From: Clostridiaceae bacterium
GTDB lineage: Bacteria; Bacillota; Clostridia; Oscillospirales; Acutalibacteraceae
DNA: 47,739 bases
Reading direction: 5' to 3'
NCBI GenBank assembly: GCA_016280595.1
Contig: JAEEHB010000049.1
Location: 1 to 47,739 of the forward strand
The first letter of the stretch is position 1, and the number at the start of each line of letters is the position of its first letter. The translations under genes and the position numbers were made by a program. This document shows, in pieces, positions 32,960 through 42,922 of this stretch. The notes below the pieces were generated by a model. It did not search any database. It was given only the letters and a program-made list of their open reading frames with translations, and was not told the DNA's origin.

Positions 32960-35900
32960 ATGCTTCATTTCATACTCGGCGGCGTAGGCGCCGGAAAAAC
33001 AACCGCGGTTGAAAATATGATAGGGGACTACTCCGGAAAAGAAGAAGTCAGGATGACTCTGATTGTGCCGGAGCAGTTTGCTTTTACCTGCCAGAAAAAC
33101 ATTCTCACCCTTGTCGGCGCAAAGAAAATGCCCTGTACGGATGTACTTTCTTTCAAATCGCTCGGCGAAAAACTGATAGGTATGCCGTCCTCTCTCGGCA
33201 AACGCCGCCTCAGCGACTCCTCCGCCTGCGCGTTTATGTCGCTCGCTCTCAAGAGCGTTAAAGACAGCCTGCAGGTTTACGGCAGAAGCGCCGAAAATCC
33301 CTCCGCCGTGAGAGATTTTCTTTCTCTTTCATCCGAGCTTAAGCAGAATCTCGTGTCGCCCGAAATGCTCAGAGATGCCGCCGATAAAATGGAAAGCGGC
33401 CTGCTTAAAGCAAAACTCTGCGATATCGCCGCCGTGCTCACGGCTTACAATGAAAGAATTGAAAACAGTTACTTCGACCCGGAGGATCTTATATCCGAAC
33501 TTTCGTCCTGCGCCGCGCTTGACGCGTATTTCGGCGGCAGAATTGTATTCATAGATTCTTTCAGGGGTTTTACCGCGGGTCAGTATGCCGTGATTGAGCG
33601 CATAATGAAATCCGCGCGCGATGTATGGGTTACGCTCTGCACCGATTCTGCGGACGAAGACGCCGATATCACCGATTTCTTTGCGAAAACAAAAAACACG
33701 GCATTACGCCTCACCCGTATCGCAAAGGATAACGGCATTGAAGTCGATTCACCCGTGATACTCTCCGCCTGCGGCGAATATTCAAACGCCTCCGAGCGCT
33801 TCGAAAGATATTTCCGCCCCGAACTTTCCTACCTTGAATACGCAATGCGCATGCCCGCCCCCGCCGTTTACACCGTGGAATGCGGCGGCATTACGCTCTG
33901 CAAGGCGGCAAACACTTACCTCGAGTGCGAATATGTCGCGGCAACTATAAAGAGACTTATAAGAGAAGAAAATTTCAGATACAGGGATATAGCCGTCATC
34001 GCGAGGGATATCGGCTCCTACCGCATCGCGCTGACCTCCGCGCTGAAAAAATACGGCATTAAAATCTATGAGGACTACCGCAAGAGCGTTGATGTGTCGC
34101 CCGTGATGAATGTGCTCAGCGCCTGCCTGCACGCCTGCGCGGATAATTTTTCAAATGAATCAGTTATGCGCTACCTCAAGACAGGGCTCGCGGGTATGGA
34201 TGTGCAGGATATTTCCCTGCTTGAAAACTATTGCTACACCTGGCAGATAAGCGGTAAAAAATGGCTGAGTGAATGGACGCGCAGCCCCGACGGCTACACG
34301 GACTCAGAGCGTATTGATGAAAAGGACACCGCACGACGCCTTGAAAAACTGAACAGACTCCGTGTTTCCCTCATAACTCCCCTGCTCTCTCTCAGGCAGG
34401 CTCTCTCCGGCGGAGTGCCGGGGTCTCAGGCAGTGGAGGCAATCTGGAAATTCTTTACCGCGATTAAACTTTCCGACAATGTAAAAGCGATGGCGGCGGC
34501 GCTTGCCGAAGACGGAGAAAACAGCGCCGTGCTCGAACTCAGGCGCACCTGGAAAATGCTTGTTGATATACTCGATGAACTCTACGGCGTGCTTGAAAAC
34601 GAAAAGGTCACCGCTTCATTTCTCAGCAGTATAACCGACCTCATGCTCTCCGCCGACACAATGGGCACCATTCCGCAGGAACTTGACGGGATAACCATCG
34701 GCTCTGCGGACAGAATCAGAATTTCGTCACCCCGCGTTGCCTTTGTAATCGGGGTAAACGAAGGGATATTCCCGCCCGAAGTGAAGCCCGTTTCCGCCCT
34801 TACGGTAAGAGAGCGCGCAAAACTCGAAACTCTCGGCATAAAACTCAGCGACAGCGGAGAATGGCGCATAGCGGAGGAAAATATCATCGCCTACTGCTCC
34901 CTCTGCTGCCCGAAAGACAGGCTCTATGTGACCTGCTCCCTGAGCGCCGCCGACGGCTCGGAACTGCATCCGGGCGATCTGTACAGAAAAATCAGAACCA
35001 TTTTCCCCGAAGCGAAGGAATACGACGCAGCTTCTCTGCCCGGCGAATACTATGCGCAGGATAAGCCGCCTGCCTTTGAGCAGCTTGCAAAATCCGAACC
35101 CGGTGTTTTCAGGGAAACTCTCAAAAAATATTTTGCCTCAAAAGAGGAATACGCCGGCAGAATCGCCGCTCTTCAGAGAGCGCAGGGCGGCAGGAATTTC
35201 AAAATTCTCGACCGCGAAATTGCCGCCGAGCTTTTCGGCAGAAATATGTATATATCCCCTTCACGCATAGAAAAGTACTATCAGTGCGCCTTTTCATACT
35301 TCTGCGAATACGGCATCTACGCCGCGCCGCGCAAGCCTGCCGAACTTGACGACCTGCTTATGGGCAATATCAGGCACAAGGTGATTGAGCGCCTGCTCAG
35401 AGAGCACAGCCGCGAAGAACTGCTCGCGATGGATGATGCCCAGATTGAAGCCGCCGTAAGAGGCTATATGGACGATTACTTTAAAGATGTGCTCGGCTCA
35501 CCCGACGACAGCCGTCTGATTTACCTTTTCAACCGCGTAGGCGACGCGCTTGTTGACACGGCAAAAACGCTTATCGCGGAATTTGAATACTGCAGTTTCA
35601 GCCCCGTTGACTTTGAACTTTCAATTGACCGCGACGGGGATATCCCTCCTTACCTGCCCGAAGACGGAGACGGCTGTTTCATACGCGGCAAGGTGGACCG
35701 CCTTGATATCTGCCGCGACGGCGGGAGCACATATTTCAGGATAATCGACTACAAATCATCAAAAAAAGAGTTTGATATAAACAAGGCCGTTCACGGCCTC
35801 GACCTGCAGATGCTCGTCTACCTGTTTGCCATATGGCAAAACGGCGGTGAGCGTTATGACGGAAACCTTACCCCCGCCGCGGTGCTCTACCGCAACGTCA

Positions 35901-36352
35901 CCGACGAAGCGCTCAAACCCGAAGATATATCCAGAGACGGCTCAGCAACCAAGGCAAGGCTCAGAGCCCACAAGATGAACGGCATCATACTCAGGGATAT
36001 GCAGGCGGCAAACCTTATGGAAAAAGGATGCACCGGACTTCTTCTGCCCGCGAAACTTGACAAAAACGGTGAACTGTCGGGCTTTGTGATTAACCTCGAC
36101 GGTCTCATCGCCTTGAAAAAAAGAACCGATAAACTTATAAACGATATGGCCGCTCTTCTGCGCGGCGGCAATATCGAAGCGGTACCATACCGCATAAAAG
36201 ATTCTTTGGGTTTCTGCAAAAACTGTGACTACAGGGCGGTGTGCGGCTTTGAGGATTCCATTGAATCAAGGCCCCTGCCCGAAGCGAAAAAAGAGGATGT
36301 TATAGCAGACCTTGAAAACGGAGGTGACGGCGATGTCGGTACAGTGGAATAA
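32960..36352 (+). CDS. addB: ATP-dependent helicase/nuclease subunit B
   Basis: A 1130-residue AddB, partner of AddA in the double-strand-break resection complex of Firmicutes (the RecBCD counterpart). Walker A is GGVGAGKTTAVE at residues 8-19. The C-terminal RecB-type nuclease domain carries the iron-sulfur Cys set: a Cys in YYQCAFSYFCEYG (about 780) and C-x2-C-x5-C in FCKNCDYRAVCGF near the end. Nuclease residues lie in FIRGKVDRLDI...FRIIDYKSSKKEF (about 910-940). ATG 32960 is chosen because it follows AAGGGGTGA; the ATG at 32942 would have no leader. Its end overlaps addA by 20 bp. Confidence 0.95.
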   Translation: MLHFILGGVGAGKTTAVENMIGDYSGKEEVRMTLIVPEQFAFTCQKNILTLVGAKKMPCTDVLSFKSLGEKLIGMPSSLGKRRLSDSSACAFMSLALKSVKDSLQVYGRSAENPSAVRDFLSLSSELKQNLVSPEMLRDAADKMESGLLKAKLCDIAAVLTAYNERIENSYFDPEDLISELSSCAALDAYFGGRIVFIDSFRGFTAGQYAVIERIMKSARDVWVTLCTDSADEDADITDFFAKTKNTALRLTRIAKDNGIEVDSPVILSACGEYSNASERFERYFRPELSYLEYAMRMPAPAVYTVECGGITLCKAANTYLECEYVAATIKRLIREENFRYRDIAVIARDIGSYRIALTSALKKYGIKIYEDYRKSVDVSPVMNVLSACLHACADNFSNESVMRYLKTGLAGMDVQDISLLENYCYTWQISGKKWLSEWTRSPDGYTDSERIDEKDTARRLEKLNRLRVSLITPLLSLRQALSGGVPGSQAVEAIWKFFTAIKLSDNVKAMAAALAEDGENSAVLELRRTWKMLVDILDELYGVLENEKVTASFLSSITDLMLSADTMGTIPQELDGITIGSADRIRISSPRVAFVIGVNEGIFPPEVKPVSALTVRERAKLETLGIKLSDSGEWRIAEENIIAYCSLCCPKDRLYVTCSLSAADGSELHPGDLYRKIRTIFPEAKEYDAASLPGEYYAQDKPPAFEQLAKSEPGVFRETLKKYFASKEEYAGRIAALQRAQGGRNFKILDREIAAELFGRNMYISPSRIEKYYQCAFSYFCEYGIYAAPRKPAELDDLLMGNIRHKVIERLLREHSREELLAMDDAQIEAAVRGYMDDYFKDVLGSPDDSRLIYLFNRVGDALVDTAKTLIAEFEYCSFSPVDFELSIDRDGDIPPYLPEDGDGCFIRGKVDRLDICRDGGSTYFRIIDYKSSKKEFDINKAVHGLDLQMLVYLFAIWQNGGERYDGNLTPAAVLYRNVTDEALKPEDISRDGSATKARLRAHKMNGIILRDMQAANLMEKGCTGLLLPAKLDKNGELSGFVINLDGLIALKKRTDKLINDMAALLRGGNIEAVPYRIKDSLGFCKNCDYRAVCGFEDSIESRPLPEAKKEDVIADLENGGDGDVGTVE

Positions 36353-39300
36353 CGATCAGTTAAAAGCCATTGAGGGCAGAAACGGCACCATGCTCGTAAG
36401 CGCCGCCGCCGGCTCCGGCAAAACCGCCGTGCTTGTGGAAAGGGTGATACAGCGTCTTTGCGACGAAAAAAATCCCTGCGGCATCGAAAACCTGCTGATT
36501 GTCACCTTCACGAGAGCCGCCGCGGCGCAGATGAAGGAAAAAATCACCTCCGCCCTGCAGAAAAAGATTGCCGAGGAGCCCGGTAACAAGCGCCTTCGCA
36601 AGGCGGTATTTATGCTGCCGTATGCGAATATAAGCACCATTGACTCTTTCTGCATAAACCTCGTGCGCGACAATTATCACGTGCTCGGGATTGCGCCCGA
36701 TTTCAGAATACTCGATGAAACAATGCACGAGCAGATGAAAAGCGCGGCTGTTATGGAAACGGTCAATGAATTCCACGCCGAAAGGGCAGACGAATTCGTA
36801 TATCTCAACAATCTTATAAACTCCCTTAAAAACGATGATCTCGTGATTGAGGTTATACGCCGCCTTCACGAAAACTCCATGGCATACACCTTCCCCCTGC
36901 GATACCTTGAAGGTCTCAGGGAAAACTACCTGATGGACCTTCCGATTGAAGAAACCGTGTGGGGAAAAGCCGCGATTGACAGCGCGATAAAATATCTCAA
37001 AGAAACCCTTGCGCTCATTGACAGAAGCATTGAGGAAACCTCAGGCGACCCGGAGTGCGAGCCGTATTACTCAAGATTCCGCAATGACAGGGCGACACTT
37101 GAAAGGCTTCTCGATGTTGTATTCTCACACAACTGGGAGGCAATAGCAAGCGCCGTTGCCGCGCTCGAATTTCAAAGTAAGCCCTACAAAGGGACCGTGC
37201 CCGAGCAAAAGGATAAATACTATCACGCCGTAAGGTCATATTCACGCGGCAAAACGCATGTCGCCAATAAACTGTCCATCTTTTCGTATACACGCGAAGA
37301 GCACGAGCACGCGATGAAAGTGATTGCCCCCGCCGTTGTCACGCTGATTGACGCCGTGCTCACTTACAGGGAAAAACTGTTCGCTCTCAAAAAAGAGGCG
37401 AATATGTACGGCTTTAATGACGTGCTCCATTTCACGCTTGAACTGCTTGTGGAGGACGACGGAAACGGCAATCCCGTTAAAACCGGACTCGCCGAAAAAA
37501 TCAGCGAAAACTACACGGAAATCCTTGTTGACGAGTATCAGGATGTCAGCAAGGCGCAGGATACCGTTTTTGCCGCGCTCTCACGCAATGACGAAAACAG
37601 ATTTATGGTGGGCGATGTCAAGCAGAGCATCTACACCTTCCGTCAGGCTATGCCCGAAGTTTTCACGGACCTCAGAAAAACCATGACGGACTATGACGCG
37701 GTACATTACCCCGCGAGGGTAGACCTTTCCGCAAACTACCGCTCCCGCAAGGGAATAACGGACACGGTCAACTTCATCTTTTCGCTCATTATGACCGAGT
37801 ACGCGGGCGGCGTTGACTATGACTCCCGAGAGGCGCTCAACCCCAAAGCCGAATATCCGGAGAGCCGTGAGCCCTGCGCGGAGTTTTATCTGCTCGAAGA
37901 TACTTCCGCCGCCGCTCAGGCCGCGCAGATTGCAAAATACATTAAAGACGCCGTGCAAAACGGCATGCAGATATCCGAAGGCGAGGGATTCAGAAACGCG
38001 AAATACAGCGATTTCTGCATCCTTGCAAGGCAGAAAAAATCTTTTCTGCTTTACTCGGAGGCTTTCATAAAAGCGGGAATTCCACTGATTATCGGCTCGG
38101 GCAGAAATCTTTTCGACACCCCCGAAGTGAGTTTTATCATCTCCCTGCTCAAAGTGATTGACAATCCGCTCAACGATGTGCCTCTCGCGGCGGTTATGCT
38201 TTCGCCCGTTTACGGCTTCACGCCCGACGAGGTAAGCAAAATGCGCATAAAGACGAGGAAGGGCTCCATATACAAGTGCCTGCGCAGAAGCGCCGATGAC
38301 GGCGACGAAAAAGCCCGCCGCTTCATTGATGAAATCTCACGCCTCAGGAGAATCGCGGTGAATCTGCCCGCGAGCGAGTTTGTGCAGAGGATAATAGACG
38401 AGTCCGGTTACAGGGCAATAGTCTGCGCCATGAGCAACAGGGACGCCCGCCTTGCAGGCATCAACAAATTCATCTCCGTGGCGCAATCCTACGAAACAAC
38501 CGGAGTCAAGGGCATTTCCGCCTTTGTCAGGTATATCGACTCCGTTGAAAAAAGCGGAAAAGGACCTGAAATAAAGCCCTCTCTCACAGATTCGACAGAT
38601 GCGGTCACGATGAGCACCATACATTCGAGTAAAGGACTTGAATACCCCGTTGTTATTCTGTGTGAAGCGGAAAACACCTTCAGCACACAGTCAATCAAAA
38701 GTAATCTGATCGTTTCAGGCAACGCGGGGCTCGGAATGAAATACACCGAAGACGGAGTAATTTACGAAACCTTCGCCCGCGTGAGCGTCAAAAACGAAAT
38801 AAAGAAAAAAGAGCATTCCGAAGAAATAAGGCTGCTCTATGTTGCCCTTACAAGACCTAAGGAAAAACTCGTTGTCTTTGCCGCATCAAAAGACTGGGTG
38901 AAAAAACTTGAAACCCTTTCGGCAAACGCCGTAAAGGGCGGCAAGCCCGCCGAGGTGGCGGTGCTCGAGATGAATTCCCACGCCGACCTTATTTTCACTG
39001 CGCTGCTCAAGCACCCGGATGCCCACCTGCTCAGAGAACTTGCGGGCATTGATTCATCGGTATATGACGAGTGCGAAAGCAGAGCGGTTTTTGAACTGAT
39101 AAAAGAATCGGCAGGCGGGGAAACTGCAGATGAAACTCCGGAGGCCGAATATCTGCCCGACCCCGCCCTGCTCGAAGAACTTGAAAGCCGTCTCTCCTAT
39201 GTCTACCCATATGATTCCCTTCACGGAGTAGCCGCAAAGAGAGTTGCGTCCGACTTTGAGGACGAGGGCTTTGATATCACATATTTCGCCGCGGAAACTC

Positions 39301-39845
39301 CCGCGTTTACGGGCAAAGCGGGGCTCACCCCCGCCCAAAGGGGCACGGCGACGCACAGGTTTATGCAGTACGCCGATTACAGAAACGCTCTGCGTGACAC
39401 TGCGGGTGAACTCAGCCGCCTTGTTGCCGAAAACAAAATGACGCCCGAAGAGGGCGCCGCGGTTGACATTGAGAGCGTGCACAGATTTTTCACCTCGTCG
39501 CTCGCGCAGAGGATACTTGCCGCGGACGATGACAAGGTGTTCAGGGAATACGAATTTGCCGTTTCCCTGCCGCTTCGCGAGGTCTATCCCGATATACCCG
39601 AGCAGGCGGCGAAAGACGAGGTTGTCATCATTCAGGGCATAGCGGACTGCGCCTTCGTGGAAAACGGCGAACTTGTGATAGTCGATTACAAAACGGACCG
39701 CGCCGCATCGGTATCGGACCTTGCCGTCAGATACGCGCCGCAGCTTGCCACCTACCGCAGGTGTCTCTCGCTCGTATTTGATATGAACGTGAAGGAAACC
39801 TACATTTACTCCTTCCGTTTCGGCACGCAGATTGAAGTAAAATAA
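36333..39845 (+). CDS. addA: ATP-dependent helicase/nuclease subunit A
   Basis: A 1170-residue UvrD-type helicase and nuclease. Walker A SAAAGSGKTAVLVERV lies at about residues 22-37, motif II is VDEYQDVS (about 395), then VGDVKQSIYTFRQA (III), STIHSSKGLEYPVVIL (V) and RLLYVALTRPKEKL (VI). The C-terminal RecB nuclease motif is GIADCAFVENGELVIVDYKTDRA (about 1110-1132), with the GxxD and DYK residues. ATG 36333 has GGAGGTGA upstream, so translation is coupled to addB. The expected Chi-regulated end resection would work with RecA encoded elsewhere. Confidence 0.96.
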   Translation: MSVQWNNDQLKAIEGRNGTMLVSAAAGSGKTAVLVERVIQRLCDEKNPCGIENLLIVTFTRAAAAQMKEKITSALQKKIAEEPGNKRLRKAVFMLPYANISTIDSFCINLVRDNYHVLGIAPDFRILDETMHEQMKSAAVMETVNEFHAERADEFVYLNNLINSLKNDDLVIEVIRRLHENSMAYTFPLRYLEGLRENYLMDLPIEETVWGKAAIDSAIKYLKETLALIDRSIEETSGDPECEPYYSRFRNDRATLERLLDVVFSHNWEAIASAVAALEFQSKPYKGTVPEQKDKYYHAVRSYSRGKTHVANKLSIFSYTREEHEHAMKVIAPAVVTLIDAVLTYREKLFALKKEANMYGFNDVLHFTLELLVEDDGNGNPVKTGLAEKISENYTEILVDEYQDVSKAQDTVFAALSRNDENRFMVGDVKQSIYTFRQAMPEVFTDLRKTMTDYDAVHYPARVDLSANYRSRKGITDTVNFIFSLIMTEYAGGVDYDSREALNPKAEYPESREPCAEFYLLEDTSAAAQAAQIAKYIKDAVQNGMQISEGEGFRNAKYSDFCILARQKKSFLLYSEAFIKAGIPLIIGSGRNLFDTPEVSFIISLLKVIDNPLNDVPLAAVMLSPVYGFTPDEVSKMRIKTRKGSIYKCLRRSADDGDEKARRFIDEISRLRRIAVNLPASEFVQRIIDESGYRAIVCAMSNRDARLAGINKFISVAQSYETTGVKGISAFVRYIDSVEKSGKGPEIKPSLTDSTDAVTMSTIHSSKGLEYPVVILCEAENTFSTQSIKSNLIVSGNAGLGMKYTEDGVIYETFARVSVKNEIKKKEHSEEIRLLYVALTRPKEKLVVFAASKDWVKKLETLSANAVKGGKPAEVAVLEMNSHADLIFTALLKHPDAHLLRELAGIDSSVYDECESRAVFELIKESAGGETADETPEAEYLPDPALLEELESRLSYVYPYDSLHGVAAKRVASDFEDEGFDITYFAAETPAFTGKAGLTPAQRGTATHRFMQYADYRNALRDTAGELSRLVAENKMTPEEGAAVDIESVHRFFTSSLAQRILAADDDKVFREYEFAVSLPLREVYPDIPEQAAKDEVVIIQGIADCAFVENGELVIVDYKTDRAASVSDLAVRYAPQLATYRRCLSLVFDMNVKETYIYSFRFGTQIEVK

Positions 39846-39849
39846 TTAC

Positions 39850-39878
39850 TTTTATTTTTGCGCGCGCCGTGTTATAAT
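39850..39878 (+). promoter_or_regulatory. Possible promoter of the 39895 gene
   Basis: A perfect TATAAT at 39873-39878 with a poor -35 (TTTATT, 17 nt upstream). It is only 16 bp before the start codon, so the leader would be very short. Confidence 0.4.
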
Positions 39879-39894
39879 ATTCAGCGGTGAGAAT

Positions 39895-40497
39895 ATGGAA
39901 AAAAAGGCTATCGGAATTATATCGGCCGCTCTCGCACTCAACCTCGCGCTTTTCATCACAAAACTCTATGTCGGCATAAGCACCGGCTGCCTCGCGATTT
40001 ACTGCGACGGCATCAACAACCTTGCCGACTCCCTTTCCTGCGGCGTGGCTGTTTTTGGCTTTGCTATGGCGGCGCGCCTTGATGAAAAGCAGAGTATACG
40101 CGCGCAGAGCCTTGTATCTTTTGTAATGGCGCTTGCCGTTGCGCTCACGGGGGCGTATTTCGCATATCAGGGCGCGGAAAAACTTCTTTACCCGACTCTC
40201 GTTTCATTCCGCGTGAATTACGCGGTGCTGATTGCGGTGACCGCGCTCGTAAAACTCTTTATGGCGTTTATGTTCCGCCGCGCGGACAGGGGCCTACCCT
40301 CCCCCGTTTTCAAAACCATGATGCTGGACTGCTTTATGGATTTCGGAATAACACTGTGCGCTCTTATGAGTTTCGGGCTTTCCGAAAAACTGAATTTTGC
40401 AATTGACGGACTCGTTTCCGTTTTGATAGGCGTTATCGTCGCAATCGGCGCGATAAAGACGCTTAAAGAACAGATTGTGTTTCTTATAAAGAACTGA
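39895..40497 (+). CDS. Cation-efflux (CDF) family membrane protein, short form
   Basis: A 200-residue membrane protein with about five to six helices. It resembles the membrane domain of cation diffusion facilitators: the TM2 motif YCDGINNLADSLSCGVAVFG (about 42-61) with Asp residues, and the TM5 counterpart MMLDCFMDFGITLCALMS (about 142-160) with DxxxD. A CDF monomer is usually about 290 residues with a cytosolic C-terminal domain; that domain is missing here. CDF proteins export divalent metals; the metal here is unknown. It starts about 50 bp after addA and is followed after 17 bp by the metallophosphoesterase. Confidence 0.78.
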   Translation: MEKKAIGIISAALALNLALFITKLYVGISTGCLAIYCDGINNLADSLSCGVAVFGFAMAARLDEKQSIRAQSLVSFVMALAVALTGAYFAYQGAEKLLYPTLVSFRVNYAVLIAVTALVKLFMAFMFRRADRGLPSPVFKTMMLDCFMDFGITLCALMSFGLSEKLNFAIDGLVSVLIGVIVAIGAIKTLKEQIVFLIKN

Positions 40498-40514
40498 ATC
40501 AAGGAGCGGATATA

Positions 40515-41792
40515 ATGAAAGACAAAAAAGAAAAGGTCAAAAAGACAGGCAAACAGAAATTCAAAACATTTCTCAAGGTGCTCGGCATAATCGTTATCGT
40601 TATTGCCGTAATTGTTGCGGTTATCGCTCTGCTCAACGCTCTGGGCAACCGCTCAAACAAAAACTTTGTGAAAGAAATCCCCGCCGTTACCTATGAAAAT
40701 CAGCTTGTGCCCGCCGTAGCGGACGACGGCTACTATTCTTTTGAAACCGACAGAGACCTGAGAGTGATGCAGCTCACCGATATTCACATCGGCGGCGGTA
40801 TTCTCAGCGCCAAAAAAGACAATCTCGCCATCAACGCCGTGAGCGCAATGGTTACAGCGGAGAAACCCGACCTTGTCGTAGTTACGGGCGATATCGCCTA
40901 CCCCGTTCCTTTCCAGTCGCTCACCTTCAACAATAAAACCGGCGCCGTAATCTTTGCCGAACTTATGGAGCAGCTCGGCGTTTACTGGGCTCCCGTTTTC
41001 GGCAACCACGATACCGAGGCGTATTCCTTCTATTCAAGAGAGCAGATTTACAATCTCTACACAAGCGGCAAATATCCCCACTGCCTTATGCAGGCGGGTC
41101 CCGAAGATGTTTCGGGCGTGGGCAACTATGTAGTCAATGTCAGAAAGCCGGGCGGCGAAATCACCGAGAGCCTGTTTATGCTTGACTCCCACTCCTACAC
41201 CGACAACGACTATTTCGGCATCCTCTGGAAGTATGACACCTTCCACGAAGACCAGGTGAAATGGTATGAAGATACCGTGAACGCTCTCGCCGAGGAAAAC
41301 GGCGGCACAGCGCCCAAATCCCTCGCCTTCTTCCATATCCCCATTCCCGAATTCAAAGAGGCTTACGACAAGTGGGCGGAAAACGGCTTTAAGGATACGG
41401 ACGATGTGAAATATGTCTGCGGTGACGCGGGCGAGCACAAGACCGTTGTTTACGCGAGCGAGCACAACTACGGTTTCTTTGACAAGGTCAAGGAACTCGG
41501 CTCCACTCAGGCGCTCTTCTGCGGCCACGACCACCTCAACAACTTCGCCCTTGATTATGAGGGAATCCGTATGGCATACAGTTACTCGGTTGACTACCTC
41601 GCCTATGTGGGCATTATGAAATACGGCGTTCAGCGCGGCTGCACCATGATAGATGTGAAGACCGACGGCTCGTATGAAGCGACGCTCGAGAATTATTATC
41701 AGGATAAGTATGCGCCGGTGAAGGCGAAAGAGCCGGTGCTGATGGAGCAGTTAAACGAAGATCCCGCCTTTGTAGAGCCGGTCGTAGAATAA
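40515..41792 (+). CDS. Membrane-anchored calcineurin-like metallophosphoesterase
   Basis: A 425-residue protein. A very basic N-terminus (KDKKEKVKKTGKQKFK) is followed by one membrane helix (about residues 21-42), placing the catalytic domain outside. The phosphoesterase motifs are complete: LTDIHIGG (about 92-99), VVVTGDIAYP (about 125-134), FGNHDTEAY (about 166-174), FFHIPIPE and FCGHDHLNN. Two metal ions are expected. The substrate is unknown; exported members act on nucleotides or lipid phosphates. GGAGCGG precedes ATG 40515. A strong terminator follows. Confidence 0.9.
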   Translation: MKDKKEKVKKTGKQKFKTFLKVLGIIVIVIAVIVAVIALLNALGNRSNKNFVKEIPAVTYENQLVPAVADDGYYSFETDRDLRVMQLTDIHIGGGILSAKKDNLAINAVSAMVTAEKPDLVVVTGDIAYPVPFQSLTFNNKTGAVIFAELMEQLGVYWAPVFGNHDTEAYSFYSREQIYNLYTSGKYPHCLMQAGPEDVSGVGNYVVNVRKPGGEITESLFMLDSHSYTDNDYFGILWKYDTFHEDQVKWYEDTVNALAEENGGTAPKSLAFFHIPIPEFKEAYDKWAENGFKDTDDVKYVCGDAGEHKTVVYASEHNYGFFDKVKELGSTQALFCGHDHLNNFALDYEGIRMAYSYSVDYLAYVGIMKYGVQRGCTMIDVKTDGSYEATLENYYQDKYAPVKAKEPVLMEQLNEDPAFVEPVVE

Positions 41793-41820
41793 ACGGCGAA
41801 AAACGAAAAGACAAAAAATA

Positions 41821-41856
41821 AAGAAGTTCGGGTTTTTAACTCGAACTTCTTTTCTT
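41821..41856 (+). terminator. Intrinsic terminator after the metallophosphoesterase gene
   Basis: AAGAAGTTCG-G-GTT, loop TTT, AAC-T-CGAACTTCTT (14 pairs including a G-T wobble), then TTCTTTATG. Confidence 0.85.
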
Positions 41857-41903
41857 TATGCAATCTGATTTGATATAAGGAATAATTGATTATTGTCTTT
41901 TCT

Positions 41904-41959
41904 CGGAGCATTTGCTCATTCGCCGTACTTCAGTACCGTCTTCATTCGCAAATGCTCCG
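41904..41959. repeat. Long inverted repeat (56 bp)
   Basis: CGGAGCATTTGC at 41904-41915 is the exact reverse complement of 41948-41959, and an inner GTACT/AGTAC pair (41925-41936) sits in the loop. Smaller palindromes follow (CTTCG...CGAAG near 41975; TGCCTCTGAGGCA near 41990). There is no reading frame. Confidence 0.8.
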
Positions 41960-42038
41960 TTTTCACTCGTTTCTTCGTCCTCCCGAAGTGCCTCTGAGGC
42001 AGTAACATCAAAAACAATTGTGTTTTATTAGAGCCATT

Positions 42039-42235
42039 GTAGGGAACGCCGTTTCGGCGTTCCGTCCGTGCCGCAGGCGCGGAATTGCTAACGCCTTATA
42101 ACCTAATCCCTAATGCCTGACATCGTAGGGGCGGATATCATCCGCCCGCGACACAGGATATGCGGAGCATTAATAAAATCGGAGCGAAGCGACCTGAGCC
42201 TAACGCCTTACGCCCTAACCCCTAATACCTTTTAC
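42039..42235. repeat. Two copies of a composite intergenic repeat
   Basis: Copy A starts GTAGGG at 42039 with hairpin GGAACGCCG-TTT-CGGCGTTCC (42043-42063) and CCGTGCC-GCA-GGCGCGG (42066-42082), ending in AACGCCTTATAACCTAATCCCTAATGCCT. Copy B starts GTAGGG at 42125 with GGGCGGA-TATCA-TCCGCCC (42129-42147), ending in AACGCCTTACGCCCTAACCCCTAATACCT. The GTAGGG-plus-hairpin head and the CCTAA-rich tail occur in the same order in both. The stretch 41857-42231 holds no gene. Similar GTAGGGGCGG...CCGCCC elements are, to my recollection, scattered in Clostridial genomes. Confidence 0.75.
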
Positions 42236-42879
42236 GACAACGGCAATCCTTTGCTGTCGGTGAAATCGCCGCGCATAATCGCGGCGGCGTCCATCAGCAC
42301 GCCCACAAACATCAGCCCCATCGTCATTACATAGAGCATTCCTTTTTTGCTGTTGCCCACATAGTATTGATGCGCTCCGACCCAGCCGAGAAGCAGGCAG
42401 AGTATGAGAGCGGTGGTCTTTTTGCACTTGCTTTTCTGCGGCATAAGGGCTGCAAAACTCATCGGGTTTGCCGCATTTTTGTTGAGCGCCATCTCGGCGA
42501 GGAAAAGTTCCTGTGCGGTGTAGCCCTTGCCGCTGAGGTCGTGCTTTTTCACGCCGTCAGCCGTTTCTTCTGCGCCGCCGGCGGCTTCGTTGCCATTGCC
42601 GGCATCTTGGGGTTTTATGGTGGGGGCGTATACTTTATTCGCGTTTTCCATGCCCTTGCGGTAGCCGCAGTCGGGGCAGGATTTGCCGTAATATTTTTTA
42701 TCGCAGTTCGGGCAGAGTATGCCGTCGTTCCCCGCTTCCACGCCGCAGACCGGGCAGAAAGAGGCGTCATATATTTCGCCGCAGTTGCTGCACTTAACGC
42801 TCAGAAAAGCGCTCGAGCATTCGGGGCATATTTCGGCGGAATTGTCAAGTTCCGCTCCGCAGGAAGAACATACTTTCAT
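42232..42879 (-). CDS. Multi-zinc-ribbon TM2 domain membrane protein
   Basis: A 215-residue protein. The first 90 residues hold three zinc ribbons, each with two CxxC pairs: CSSC...CPEC, CSNC...CPVC and CPNC...CPDC. A low-complexity linker (about 95-150) follows. The C-terminus is a TM2 domain (about 160-205): two helices around GWVGAHQYYVGNSKKGMLYV, a family of unknown general function. ATG 42879 is chosen over GTG 42888 because GAGGTGAG would be its ribosome binding site. The membrane protein gene 42923 lies just upstream and is likely co-transcribed. The stop codon lies at the edge of the intergenic repeat, whose CCTAA tail ends at it. Confidence 0.85.
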   Translation of the reverse strand: MKVCSSCGAELDNSAEICPECSSAFLSVKCSNCGEIYDASFCPVCGVEAGNDGILCPNCDKKYYGKSCPDCGYRKGMENANKVYAPTIKPQDAGNGNEAAGGAEETADGVKKHDLSGKGYTAQELFLAEMALNKNAANPMSFAALMPQKSKCKKTTALILCLLLGWVGAHQYYVGNSKKGMLYVMTMGLMFVGVLMDAAAIMRGDFTDSKGLPLS

Positions 42880-42922
42880 TTTTCTCACCTCAGAGTGATA
42901 ATATCACATTATTGCCGCCTGT

